DNA of 64,000 nt from positions 1 to 64,000 of the forward strand of contig CAJUMC010000005.1 of assembly GCA_910587085.1 (NCBI GenBank), read 5' to 3'. The notes under the pieces were generated by a model that had not been told where the DNA came from, ran no database searches, and saw nothing but the letters and a program-made list of their open reading frames with translations. Below are positions 25,949 through 35,263 of this stretch, piece by piece; the first letter of the stretch is position 1; each line of letters opens with the position of its first letter. Origin of the DNA: an uncultured Lachnospiraceae bacterium. Lineage in GTDB: Bacteria > Bacillota > Clostridia > Lachnospirales > Lachnospiraceae. Made by a program: the position numbers and the translations under genes.

Positions 25949-28213
25949 TTACTCCTCCTGTGTTTTCGCAATATACTTATCCGCCGTCTGCTGCTGTCCC
26001 GGCAATGAGTAATAATCCGTGCTGCAGCCGTTAAACTGCCAGAAAATATCGTTTCTTACGGCGCGCGCCGGATTGCCCGCCGCAAAACAATTGTTGGGAA
26101 TTTTCCCCATTATCACACTTCCGGAGTCAATCACACACCCGGAGGCAATGTCGGCTCCGGCGTACACCGTCACCCCATAGCCGATCCATACATGCTTGCC
26201 GATCGTCAGATCTCGGTTCGGAAGCCGCCTGCCGTCCAGCTCGTAGACCGAATGATAATTCATTGCCCGCACAACCGTTCCGCTCTCCAGCAGAGTATCG
26301 TCGTCGATCCGAACCCTTGCATTGGATGAATGAATCAGAATCCCGTGATTGGCAAACATCAGCCTGCCGATCTCAATCACACAACCGTTCAGGGCCTCCA
26401 CCCGGAAATTCCCCGAAATGCGGTTTGGCGTATCCAGACTGCGGAAAATCACCCTGTTTTTTCCTGCCCCGGAAAACTTTACGGTAATCGCCCCCATGTT
26501 TTCCAGCGCCCTGGCTGTAATTTCTCCGCCGATCTCGATCTCGTCCCCGCGGTCGTCTTCATAATGCCTGCCGAAGCTCTGGTAGCATTCCTGAAGATTG
26601 ATAGGAGTATTTACAGCAAACGGCGGTTTTTTCTCCTTCGGAACGGCCTCTCTGCCGCAAAACGCTTCCGCGTTCATGACAAACCCGGCATAACGGTTCT
26701 GCTTTGTCAGCCGGCAGCCCTCCAGCTGCTTTCCCCACCGCTCGGATTTAGAAACCAGATAGATCCGCTCCTCCTCCAGCGGCGTCAAAATATCCGTCCT
26801 GTCCTTCACCGGCTGCTTCCGCAGCCGGATCGTCGTAATATAAACGTTCGGCGGCAGCGCATCCGCCTGCTCCGGCGTCATCGTCTGCCAGACATCCGTA
26901 AGAATAACGAAATCATACCGTGCCAGCTTCGCCTCCAGCTCCTGAACCTCCGTCTGCACAACGGTATAGCTTAGTTTCTGTTCCTCCGGGGCATCCGGAA
27001 AATGCAGCCGGATCAGACTGTTGATATCCGTTTTCATGTAATTTCCGTTATAATTCATAACATTGCCGGCGCTTCCGACCGTTTCAAACCGCTCCCCTGC
27101 ATTCCGGTAAATCCCGCCCAGCCGATCCAGAACGGAAAGCACGGTATAAAACTTGTGATAAAACAGGGGAAACAGCCATGCTCCCGGGCAGCAGATATCA
27201 TTCTGAACGCCCGTCAGCTGCCGGTTCGAGCTGCTGCCCAGCAGGATTCTGTATTTCGGAATAAAATCCGGCAGCAGCGTTTTGGTCAGCAGCACGGTGA
27301 ACAGCGCATGGAAGGCAAATGCTCCGCCGAAATATTTTGCGGAGGTTTTCCCGTCGATCAGAACCGTAGGATGCGTCTTCAAAACCGGAACGGCCCCCTC
27401 CGGCATAAAATAATCGAGCATGCACTGGATGGCGGAATACATGTAAAACCAGTGATGGCCGTATCTTCTTCGGACAAATTCGCAGGAATCGTACACCTGG
27501 CCCGGAAGCCAGTTGCTCTGAAGCAGCAGCATCGCTGCGTCCGGCGGGCAGGCTGCCCCCTCCAGCTCAAAACACTCCAGAATCCTTTTTTTGTCTGCCT
27601 CCGGCAGCCCGGCCGCCGCAGCTTCCGCGTCAAAAACCTGGCAGCGCTCCTCGGCAAAGTCAGCACGGTCGGAATCCGGATAAAGGATATATGACTGCAG
27701 TGCGCTTCCGCCGAACAGGGTTTTATGTCTGATCAGCGCATCCCGGTAACCGGGATGCGAAGCGTAGGTTTCCCGAACCCACCGCTGTGTCCGCAGGGCG
27801 AGCAGTCCCGGGCTGTTCTCAAACCAGAAGTATTTTATCTGCTTCATCGAGAGATAGATCCCCAGCGTATCCTCCCCGTCCGTGTTGGAATAAATCCGGT
27901 CAAACCCGGCAATATCGCATTTCTGATGCCTCAGCCGTTTTTCCATCCCTTCAAAAATCGCAGCTTCGCTCTTCTCCGGCGTATCAAATTTCATTCCGTC
28001 CCTGCCCAGCCGGTTGTCATAGGTATATACCTCCCGGAAGACGCCGAGCTTCGCAAACCTTAGTAGTAACCGTAATAGCTTGGGCTTTCCGGCGCACCAG
28101 TCCCAGCCGTCCGCAACCAGCAGATACGCCTCGTCCTCCGGATGAACCGACAGCCGGTGCACCAGTGCCCAGGCGAACGCCGCGCCATGGTAAAACGTAT
28201 ATAGAATTTTCAT
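25949..28213 (-). CDS. Two-part glycan protein: transferase-like domain plus beta-helix acetyltransferase
   Basis: A 754-residue protein. The first 350 or so residues resemble bacterial sialyltransferase/polysialyltransferase-type proteins (opening MKILYTFYHGAAFAWALVH, with VPVLKTHPTV carrying a HP motif typical of CMP-sugar-using enzymes), though I cannot fix the family. The C-terminus (about 570-735) has hexapeptide repeats of a left-handed beta-helix (LTIGKHVWIGYGVTVYAGAD, then ASGCVIDSGSVIMGKIPNNCFAAGNPARAV) like sugar O-acetyltransferases. One chain may thus add and acetylate the CMP-activated sugar made by the downstream enzymes. It starts with GGGG about 7 nt upstream and nearly abuts kdsB. 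Confidence 0.65.
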   Translation of the reverse strand: MKILYTFYHGAAFAWALVHRLSVHPEDEAYLLVADGWDWCAGKPKLLRLLLRFAKLGVFREVYTYDNRLGRDGMKFDTPEKSEAAIFEGMEKRLRHQKCDIAGFDRIYSNTDGEDTLGIYLSMKQIKYFWFENSPGLLALRTQRWVRETYASHPGYRDALIRHKTLFGGSALQSYILYPDSDRADFAEERCQVFDAEAAAAGLPEADKKRILECFELEGAACPPDAAMLLLQSNWLPGQVYDSCEFVRRRYGHHWFYMYSAIQCMLDYFMPEGAVPVLKTHPTVLIDGKTSAKYFGGAFAFHALFTVLLTKTLLPDFIPKYRILLGSSSNRQLTGVQNDICCPGAWLFPLFYHKFYTVLSVLDRLGGIYRNAGERFETVGSAGNVMNYNGNYMKTDINSLIRLHFPDAPEEQKLSYTVVQTEVQELEAKLARYDFVILTDVWQTMTPEQADALPPNVYITTIRLRKQPVKDRTDILTPLEEERIYLVSKSERWGKQLEGCRLTKQNRYAGFVMNAEAFCGREAVPKEKKPPFAVNTPINLQECYQSFGRHYEDDRGDEIEIGGEITARALENMGAITVKFSGAGKNRVIFRSLDTPNRISGNFRVEALNGCVIEIGRLMFANHGILIHSSNARVRIDDDTLLESGTVVRAMNYHSVYELDGRRLPNRDLTIGKHVWIGYGVTVYAGADIASGCVIDSGSVIMGKIPNNCFAAGNPARAVRNDIFWQFNGCSTDYYSLPGQQQTADKYIAKTQEE

Positions 28214-28308
28214 CTCTGTACCCCGTGCATACCGCAGATCTTCCTGCGGTACTGTTTATGTAATAAGTCTGAAGCTGCTGCTTTTATGCTGCTGCCTAAC
28301 GGCCTTTC

Positions 28309-31300
28309 CTATCTCACAAGCCTTTTCCCCAGCTTCTTCAATGCCTCCCGTCGTCTGCTGCCGAACGGAAACAGCCGGTTCGCTTTCCTCCAGGCCGCCA
28401 CAAACACGCCGTCCCGGTACAGCTGCGCCAGCTCCGAATCCGCATCTGCGTCCGCCTGCTTCGCATGACCCGCAAGCAGACCTCGTTCGTTCATCTGCTG
28501 CCACCAGTGATCGGAAAGGCGCTTTCTGCGGATACCGCCGTAATACTCGTCCTCCAGCCAGCAATGCTTCAGCAGATTGATATCAAACCATTTCGGATTC
28601 ATCAGAAAACGCTCGTACGGGAGCGACAGATCCATGATTCGGAGCTTGAACATCGCCGCTTCCCCGCCGAAAATCTTATAAAAATCCCGCAGGAACCGCT
28701 CGCTGCCGCGCGCAATTTCATCCAGTAGATATTTTTCCTGGCAGGCAATTTCCTTTTCCTCAAAGACCGGCCGAACCTTTCCCTGCTCCGTCTTATAACC
28801 GATGCAGGACGGACGGTAATCCGAAAAAATAAATTCGTTGACAACGCCCGACATCGGCGGATCGAAATCATAGTAGCTGCGGATTCGAAATCCGCCGTAC
28901 CGCGCCTGCTGCGCCGCCCCGAAGCCGCCGGAATGCAGATAGAGGGTGTCCGCCGGAAAGCCGAGCGCTCTGCAGACTGCGGCCTGCAGTTTTCCGCTGT
29001 AGCCCAGATCAAAAGTAATGTCCCGCTCTCCGATCCTCTCCCTGAAATACTGCCGGCAGCGCAGAAAGCTCTCGTTTGCCCGCTGCCCGTCCCAGGCAAG
29101 CATCGACAGCTGCTCCAGGAAAAACCGGAATTCCTCCTCGTCGGCAAATTTTTTGTCAAACAAAATATTGAGTTCCCGGAACCGGGCGATCATCTTATCA
29201 TCCAGCGGCGCGAGCACATCCGCATACAGCCGGTAGATGGATTCCGGCGTCTGGCTGTAAAAGGAGCAGTTTTCCCGGATGCCGTACAGGTCGAGGGCGG
29301 AGCGGACGGATGCCGGTACCATGGATTTCCTGCTTGCGTGAATGTATTCCGACGGGGGCAGCCCCGGTTCATACTCCCGGATAATGTCATACGCTCTCTT
29401 CGGCAGATAGCCGTCCCTAGCAATAAAATGCACTTTTTCATAAGAGCTGTTCCGCAGCTGCCCTGCCATCCATCTGCAGAGCCCGAGCAGATGCATTCCT
29501 ACCGCAAAATAACCGATAAAATACGCATCCCGGTTATAATTTGACGCAGGGTTGAAGGAGACAAAAGGGTTGTCAAAAATCTCGTTTGCAGCCAGCGCAT
29601 AAAGGGAGCGCACCATCGGATTTTTCAGGATGGTCGATGTATCAATCACGGAATTCGCGTTGTGGAAGGTTGCGCCGATCGCATCCCCGGTGTAGGCGTC
29701 CCCGAGCGTATTGAAAAAAATATCCTTTGTCTTGGGCAGGAAAAAGGAGCGGCAGCCGAGCTTCTGCGGCTGCAGATAATCCGAATTCCAGTTATCCCCG
29801 ATATGCAGCATGGTTTCCGGCAGAATTCCGCATGTATTCAGGGCGATTTTGAACAGGTCTCCGGAGTTTTTCAAATGCCGTTCCCGGGAGGATAAAAACA
29901 GCCTCTCATGCAAGGTATAGCCGTTTTTCTTAAGAATCGCGTTCACCGTTTCCTCCTCCAGATACATGTCCGAAATCAGGATAACTTTCTTTCCTGCGGC
30001 ATGGGCCAGCTCATACAGCTCCTTTCCCGTTTTCCGCTCGGTGCAGAATGCCAGCTCCAGCTCCTCTTCCTTTTTCTGCAGCCGGGCGCATACCTCCTCC
30101 GGCAGCCGGTACATTTTTCCCATTTGTGCGTAGATTTCTCCCAGCGTAACGTCCTGGCAGTTCGGATTTTTCATTCTCATATCTCTGCGGCACAGGCGCT
30201 CCGCGTCGTTGCGGACGGTCAGAAATGAAAGATTTGCCGGTACAAGCTCCTTAAACTCCTTTTCCGCAAAGTAAAACAAATCGGTCGGTTCCAGAAACGG
30301 CCGGAGGATCAGGGTATCAAAAATATCAAAGGATACATATTTCACGGCACTGTCCAGGATCGCCAGCTTCAGCTGCTCATACCGGTCATTCCAGGTTGTC
30401 GAAACGTCTGTAAAGAAATCATCCTCCTCCCTCGGGGACTCAAACTCCGCTTTCTCGAAGAAATGGAGAAAATCCTTCCGAATAAACTGTGCTTCTCTGG
30501 TTTTCCGCACAGTATTTGCCTCCACCGGGCGGCTCCACCACCGAAAATATCTGTCTTTCAGATTCCGGTATTTCTTTTCGTATCTTTCAAAAAGTCCCTT
30601 TTCCTGAAGAAAGCTCTTTATAAAAGAAAAGGATTTCTTTAAGTCGTCCACATTCTTTTTTATTTTTTCCAGACCGTTCACCGCTATGGTGGAGGAATTT
30701 CCGTTCCGGCAGTAAAAATATCCGTCGTGATCGGAATAAGCCAGCTTTTCCGCATAGCAATGCAGCACCACGGAAAACGCGATATCCTCGGTCATGACAA
30801 AGTGCTGCTTCAGCTGTCGGAAATGAGGCAGGCTCCTCTCCCACAGGCGCCTGGAATAGAGCTTGTTCCAGACTGTATGCTTGGAAAAACACATCCCCTC
30901 GTTTTCCATCAGGGAATCCAGCACGGCTTCCCCGCACAGGCTTTCCCTGGATCTTGCGGCAAAATAGTAGGCATTGTAAATAAAACGGTTATCGTTTTCA
31001 TCCTCGCAGATCGTATTTCCCATTACGATATCAGCTTCCGTCTCCTCCGCTTTTTTTACAAGGAGCCGGAACCAGTCCGCACCGACGGTATCGTCGCTGT
31101 CCACAAAGGCGATCAACTCCCCCTGCGAAGCTTCCACCCCCGCAACCCGCGCACAGAACAGCCCGCTGTTTTTCTCCTGGATAACGCACCAGATTCTTTT
31201 ATCCTTCTGCATTGTCTGTTCGATTATCGCTGCGGAGCCGTCCGTGCTCCCGTCGTTCACCACAATAATTTCCATATCCCGGAAGGTCTGCGCGAGGATG

Positions 31301-31386
31301 CTGTTCAGGCAGCGTTTAAGATATTTTTCCGTATTATATACGGGAACAATCACCGAAAGCTTCGGACGTGCCGCATGTTCCGTCAT
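28309..31386 (-). CDS. GT2 glycosyltransferase-HAD fusion with C-terminal glycan domain
   Basis: A 1025-residue multidomain protein. Residues 1-230 are a GT2 domain (KLSVIVPVYNTEKYLKRCL, IIVVNDGSTDGS, FVDSDD). Residues about 360-570 are a HAD domain (SFDIFDTLILRPF, ILISDMYLEEE, HIGDNWNSDY). Residues about 600-900 form a domain (VHFIARDGYLPKRAYDII) shared with the 568-residue protein at 33557. The combination suggests a transferase that also dephosphorylates or processes a lipid- or nucleotide-linked precursor. The ATG at 31386 begins the GT2 homology, with the G11 tract as its only ribosome-site-like sequence. A longer frame reads in through the tract from 31644. Confidence 0.8.
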   Translation of the reverse strand: MTEHAARPKLSVIVPVYNTEKYLKRCLNSILAQTFRDMEIIVVNDGSTDGSAAIIEQTMQKDKRIWCVIQEKNSGLFCARVAGVEASQGELIAFVDSDDTVGADWFRLLVKKAEETEADIVMGNTICEDENDNRFIYNAYYFAARSRESLCGEAVLDSLMENEGMCFSKHTVWNKLYSRRLWERSLPHFRQLKQHFVMTEDIAFSVVLHCYAEKLAYSDHDGYFYCRNGNSSTIAVNGLEKIKKNVDDLKKSFSFIKSFLQEKGLFERYEKKYRNLKDRYFRWWSRPVEANTVRKTREAQFIRKDFLHFFEKAEFESPREEDDFFTDVSTTWNDRYEQLKLAILDSAVKYVSFDIFDTLILRPFLEPTDLFYFAEKEFKELVPANLSFLTVRNDAERLCRRDMRMKNPNCQDVTLGEIYAQMGKMYRLPEEVCARLQKKEEELELAFCTERKTGKELYELAHAAGKKVILISDMYLEEETVNAILKKNGYTLHERLFLSSRERHLKNSGDLFKIALNTCGILPETMLHIGDNWNSDYLQPQKLGCRSFFLPKTKDIFFNTLGDAYTGDAIGATFHNANSVIDTSTILKNPMVRSLYALAANEIFDNPFVSFNPASNYNRDAYFIGYFAVGMHLLGLCRWMAGQLRNSSYEKVHFIARDGYLPKRAYDIIREYEPGLPPSEYIHASRKSMVPASVRSALDLYGIRENCSFYSQTPESIYRLYADVLAPLDDKMIARFRELNILFDKKFADEEEFRFFLEQLSMLAWDGQRANESFLRCRQYFRERIGERDITFDLGYSGKLQAAVCRALGFPADTLYLHSGGFGAAQQARYGGFRIRSYYDFDPPMSGVVNEFIFSDYRPSCIGYKTEQGKVRPVFEEKEIACQEKYLLDEIARGSERFLRDFYKIFGGEAAMFKLRIMDLSLPYERFLMNPKWFDINLLKHCWLEDEYYGGIRRKRLSDHWWQQMNERGLLAGHAKQADADADSELAQLYRDGVFVAAWRKANRLFPFGSRRREALKKLGKRLVR

Positions 31387-31393
31387 CGCTCTG

Positions 31394-31404
31394 CCCCCCC
31401 CCCC
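31394..31404 (-). repeat. G11 homopolymer tract at glycosyltransferase start
   Basis: Eleven G end 7 nt before the ATG of the GT2-HAD gene, exactly where a Shine-Dalgarno site should be. The 31405-31549 leader on the coding strand is purine-rich and open in the frame that passes through the tract into the gene. A length change would alter this upstream frame and possibly ribosome binding. Confidence 0.85.
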
Positions 31405-31549
31405 GATTTTTCCTTTATTTACCTTATTTTTCCTTGCTTCACTTCTTTGGAATTTTGTTTCTTTTCCCCTGGAAGCTTTTCCGTTTCCTCTGTTTTGCTG
31501 TTTCATTGCCTTTCCCCGGTTATTTCCCTTTCTGGTCGTCCCGCAATCC

Positions 31550-32338
31550 TTATTTCTTTCCGCTCTGATATCTTTGGTATCCTTCGCAGACTTCCCCCGC
31601 ACTGCCCGACATCCGCATTTTTCCCTTTTCGATCCATACGGCATAATTGCAGTTCTTTAATATCACATCGAGAGAATGCGATACGATTACCACCGTAGCG
31701 CCGCTGTGGATCATCTCCTGGATGCGCTGCTCGCTCTTCTTCCGGAAAAACATGTCGCCTACGCTGAGCACCTCGTCCAGAATAAGAATTTCCGGCGTAT
31801 CCCGTGCCGTGGCGATTGCAAACGCAAGGCGGGATACCATGCCGGAGGAAAAATTTTTCATTCTCTCCCCCATAAATCCCTCAAGCTCTGCAAAGGCTAC
31901 GATTTCGTCATATTTTTTGTCTATATATGCCCTGCTGTAGCCGGTGAGCGCGCCGTTTAAATATACGTTTTCCCGCGCTGTCAGCTCCATGTCAAAGCCG
32001 GTGCCGAGCGTCAGCAGCTGCACCTTGCTCCGATCCGCTGCAACCGTTCCGGCGGTCGGTCTCAGCGCACCGGAAATAATTTTGAGCAGCGTGCTTTTTC
32101 CCGAGCCGTTCGTGCCGATGATCCCGACTACATCGCCTTCCCGCGCCTGAAAGCTGATATCATCCAATGCTTTTAAAAGCTGTGGACTGTTCTGCCGCTT
32201 CAGCGCCCGAATCAGAAATTCCTTCAGGCTGCCCGGCGCTTCCCCCGAAATCCGAAACTGCATGCTCACATGGCTCACGTCAATTACAATCCGTTTTTCA
32301 TCCCTCTGTTTTTCTTTTACCGGTCTGATATCTTCCAT
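31550..32338 (-). CDS. Polysaccharide ABC exporter ATPase (Wzt/TagH-like)
   Basis: A 262-residue ATP-binding subunit of a polysaccharide or teichoic-acid exporter. Walker A is GTNGSGKST (near 75), the signature is NFSSGMVSRLAFAIA and Walker B is EILILDEVL. The N-terminal VIDVSHVSMQFRISGEAPGS and the ENVYLNGALTG segment are typical of the Wzt/TagH/KpsT group. It lacks the long C-terminal carbohydrate-binding domain found on O-antigen Wzt proteins. The partner permease lies upstream, separated by a tandem-repeat region rather than by the usual tight spacing. The ribosome site is weak (AGCAGG). Confidence 0.9.
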   Translation of the reverse strand: MEDIRPVKEKQRDEKRIVIDVSHVSMQFRISGEAPGSLKEFLIRALKRQNSPQLLKALDDISFQAREGDVVGIIGTNGSGKSTLLKIISGALRPTAGTVAADRSKVQLLTLGTGFDMELTARENVYLNGALTGYSRAYIDKKYDEIVAFAELEGFMGERMKNFSSGMVSRLAFAIATARDTPEILILDEVLSVGDMFFRKKSEQRIQEMIHSGATVVIVSHSLDVILKNCNYAVWIEKGKMRMSGSAGEVCEGYQRYQSGKK

Positions 32339-32400
32339 TGCCTGCTCTCTTTTCCGCCGCTGATCTCTTCCTTGCTGGCTGCGCTTCTCCTACTAGTCAC

Positions 32401-32690
32401 TTTTCATCCTGCTGTATGCGCTTTTCCTGCTGGCTGTTTTCCATTCTGCTGCCTATGCTTTTCCCGCTGACTGTTTTCCATTCTGCTGCCTGCGCTTTTC
32501 CTGCTGGCTGTTTTCCATCCTGCTGTATGCGCTTTTCCCGCTGGCTGCTTTCCATCCTGCTGTATGCGCTTTTCCTGCTGGCTGCTTTCCATCCTGCGGC
32601 TTTTGCTTTTCCTGCTGGCTGCTTTCCATCCTGCTGCCTGCGCTTTTCCTGCTGGCTGTTTTCCATTCTGCTGCCTGCGCTATTTCTTAC
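32401..32690. repeat. 37-bp tandem repeat (minisatellite), about 7.8 copies
   Basis: Units begin at 32401 (36 bp), 32437, 32474, 32511, 32548, 32585 and 32622, with a partial copy from 32659. Each contains CATYCTGCTG near its start and ends CTGCTGGCTG or a close variant. Since 37 is not a multiple of three, no frame can read the array as a protein repeat. On the coding strand every unit carries AGGAAAA and ATGGAAA segments. It fills the gap between the permease and ATPase genes (32339-32773), which holds no other feature. Confidence 0.9.
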
Positions 32691-32773
32691 AGGCACTTTC
32701 CCTTCTGGTTCCGTTTTTTCTTCCTCCGAAGACCGACCCCGCCGTTCCCGGAATTTATAATCAGATATCAAAA

Positions 32774-33544
32774 TCAGATTTTCTGCAGAATCCTGTCCTG
32801 CATTTTGCGGAAAACAACTCTGCCGAGCAGATACATCCCGATGCTCCAGCCAAACATGCAAAGCCATTCCCCCCGGTTCGGAAGCGTGCCGTACAGAACG
32901 CATTTCCGCGCGGATGAAATGAAATTATAAATCGGATTCCGCAAAATCACTGCCTGCATTGCCGGCGTCGTACTCTCCACCGGATAAAAAATCGCAGACA
33001 GATACAGCCACATCATCAGCAAAACAGAATACAGATATTTAATGTCTGCAAACAGCGCATACAGCACGGAAAGCAGATATCCCAGTCCGAGCGAAAAGAA
33101 AAACACTCCGGCCGCAAACAGGAATAACAGCGGCATATAGGGATTCGGCGGTATCCGGAATACAAGCAGAATAACCAGATACGCCGCAAGCGAATATCCG
33201 AAGTTTACAAATGCGGTGCAGCACCGGGACAGAGGAAAGATCGACATCGGCAGCTTAACCCGGAGCAGCATTGTTTTGCTGTCCACCAGCGCCGTCATCG
33301 CAGCGTTGGTCGCGCCGGTAAAGAACGTCCACAGAATATTTGCCGTCAGGTAGTAGACCGGATAATTCTGTATGTTCCTCCGGAACATCGTGGAGAAAAC
33401 CGCGGACATAACCGCCATCGACATCAGCGGATTCAGCACGCTCCACAGAATCCCGAGATAGGATCTCGCATATTTTCTTTTAATCTCCCGTCCGGTTAGT
33501 TCCCGGATCACAAACAGATATTGCCTGATTTGTTCCCTGTTCAA
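32774..33544 (-). CDS. Polysaccharide ABC exporter permease (Wzm/TagG-like)
   Basis: A 256-residue ABC-2 type permease with six hydrophobic segments. The N-terminal REIKRKYARSYLGILWSVLNP motif is diagnostic for exporters of capsule, O-antigen and teichoic-acid chains (KpsM/Wzm/TagG). It would move the finished lipid-linked glycan outward together with the ATPase at 31550. The start is TTG at 33544 with only a weak GAGAAG site; no better start lies before the conserved motif. It follows the 568-residue gene by 12 nt. Confidence 0.92.
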   Translation of the reverse strand: MNREQIRQYLFVIRELTGREIKRKYARSYLGILWSVLNPLMSMAVMSAVFSTMFRRNIQNYPVYYLTANILWTFFTGATNAAMTALVDSKTMLLRVKLPMSIFPLSRCCTAFVNFGYSLAAYLVILLVFRIPPNPYMPLLFLFAAGVFFFSLGLGYLLSVLYALFADIKYLYSVLLMMWLYLSAIFYPVESTTPAMQAVILRNPIYNFISSARKCVLYGTLPNRGEWLCMFGWSIGMYLLGRVVFRKMQDRILQKI

Positions 33545-33556
33545 TGCTTATGCTTC

Positions 33557-35263
33557 TCACTTTCCTGTTTTTTCAGCGGCTCCCCGGAACAAAGCCCTTA
33601 TCTGCTTTCGCGCACAGCGTGCCAGCCGAAGTCTCCTGCAGCGTCTCAGAATACGCCTGCTGTAACCGCAGGCCAAAACCGCGCTGGCCTCCAGCCATGC
33701 GCTTTCCTTCCCTGCCATATCTGCTCGGAAATATTTTCTCATGAGCCGGGCCGAAAGCCGGTTTGCCCGGATATCCGAGCTGCTCAGAACTGCCGCAAGC
33801 CGCTGATCTTCTTCCCCGAGCACATCGTCGCAGAACACATAGCTTCCAAAATCCTCGGCTTCCTCCGGTGTCGGACTTCCCATCAGCAGGGAAAGCAGCT
33901 GCTCCGAAATTTTTAGAAGGCGGCTCTCCCGCAGCTGTCCGGAATTCCTTCTTCTGCCCGTTTTTTTTCCATGTTTTTTCTCCTGCAGGCCGCCCGCTGC
34001 GCAGCGGTCATCCTGCTCTTTATTTTTACACAGCCCGGCAGCAAAAAGATAATGCCTGTATTCCGGCCGGCTCAGCCGCTTTGCCAGCGCCTCCGCGTAG
34101 CTGGTAAAGCAGGCGGCCAGCTCTTCTGCTCTGGCTGCGTTCGGATTGGCCCGGCAGGCCAGCTGCGGCGCGTAAGACGTTTCCCGCGCAGAACCATTTT
34201 CCGCACAGGACTTTTCCGCCGCACAAGCTTTCTTTCCGCAGACTGCTTTCGGCTGGCAGGCAGCTCCCCCGCCGCCCTCGAAACGATAGCCAGTCGTCAT
34301 TCCCTCCGGAGAGCTGCACACGCATTCAAACAGATTATTATTGAACACCGCCTTTCTGCGCAGCCCGTTCACCGGCGAAAAATACCAGGTATGATAGGTG
34401 CTCCGGTCTGCGCCCACCGGGTATTCGTACAGCCCGAAATAATAACCCTCCACACGCCCCGTCCTCCCCGCGCTGCTCAGCAGATGCCGGAACGACTGCT
34501 GGATGCTGCCCGACCAGCCGCTGTCCACCAGCGCCCATGGGATATTCTCCAGCATCCCCTCCTGTCTCAGATAGCCGACTGCGGCCGGAAAGGCTTCCCC
34601 TGCGCGCTCCTTCATCTGTTCCGTAAACTCTGTCGAGGCTGCCAGCCGGGTTCTCAGCTCGCGCAGTTCCGGACGGGACAGCGGTTTTTGGGCGTTTCCG
34701 AGCCCGAGAAGCTTTGTCATACGGCAGATTTCCTCCTGCTGCGTGATTCCTGCGCGGCGGAAAACCGTTTCCGGCGTCACTTCCATCCCTCCGAGGCATA
34801 AATAATCCAGCGTCGCTTCCTCCCGCACCGCATATTCCGCCGCGCGCAGCGCATACCGGGAGCAGTAAAGATATCTGCATTCCAGCGGCAGCCCCAGCCC
34901 TCTGCACAGGATTTTTGCAATCCGATGCATCTGAAAGCCGTCGCGCGCCAGAAAATACAGCCGTCTCTTTCCCGTCCGCACCGCATCCTGCAGTACATGC
35001 AGAATATAACTGCAGAGTACCGGAGCCAGCACAAAATATACGGCCGCCGCCCGCACCCTGTCCGCCACGGGCAGTTCCGGCGGCTTCGGCAAGGCGCAGG
35101 TTTCACCTGCCTCCTCCTTTTGTAATTTCCATTCTATTTTTTCTCCTGACGACTTCTCATACAGCTGCGTCGACAGCCCGTACAGCAGCGGCTCCCTACT
35201 CAGCAGTTTTTGATACTGACGAAGCCTCTTTTCCCATTGGCCGTTCTTCTGTTTTTTCTGCAA
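33557..35263 (-). CDS. Stand-alone glycan-locus domain protein, paralogous to GT2-HAD C-terminus
   Basis: A 568-residue soluble protein. Its core (RRLYFLARDGFQMHRIAKIL, then YLYCSRYALRAAEYAV and WALVDSGWSGSIQQSFRHLL) matches in order the third domain of the GT2-HAD protein (HFIARDGYLPKRAYDI, IHASRKSMVPASVRSAL, ITFDLGYSGKLQAAV). The conserved ARDG and D-GYSG or D-GWSG motifs look catalytic, but no function is established to my knowledge. A Cys/Ala/Gly-rich, low-complexity insertion occurs around residues 330-375. The start is TTG with AAAGG upstream; it overlaps the preceding gene by 68 bp, so a later start is possible. Confidence 0.65.
   Translation of the reverse strand: MQKKQKNGQWEKRLRQYQKLLSREPLLYGLSTQLYEKSSGEKIEWKLQKEEAGETCALPKPPELPVADRVRAAAVYFVLAPVLCSYILHVLQDAVRTGKRRLYFLARDGFQMHRIAKILCRGLGLPLECRYLYCSRYALRAAEYAVREEATLDYLCLGGMEVTPETVFRRAGITQQEEICRMTKLLGLGNAQKPLSRPELRELRTRLAASTEFTEQMKERAGEAFPAAVGYLRQEGMLENIPWALVDSGWSGSIQQSFRHLLSSAGRTGRVEGYYFGLYEYPVGADRSTYHTWYFSPVNGLRRKAVFNNNLFECVCSSPEGMTTGYRFEGGGGAACQPKAVCGKKACAAEKSCAENGSARETSYAPQLACRANPNAARAEELAACFTSYAEALAKRLSRPEYRHYLFAAGLCKNKEQDDRCAAGGLQEKKHGKKTGRRRNSGQLRESRLLKISEQLLSLLMGSPTPEEAEDFGSYVFCDDVLGEEDQRLAAVLSSSDIRANRLSARLMRKYFRADMAGKESAWLEASAVLACGYSRRILRRCRRLRLARCARKQIRALFRGAAEKTGK

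Noticed and set aside
32401..32690. CRISPR array
   Set aside because: The 37-bp units are contiguous with no unique spacers, and no cas genes are present; it is a tandem repeat.
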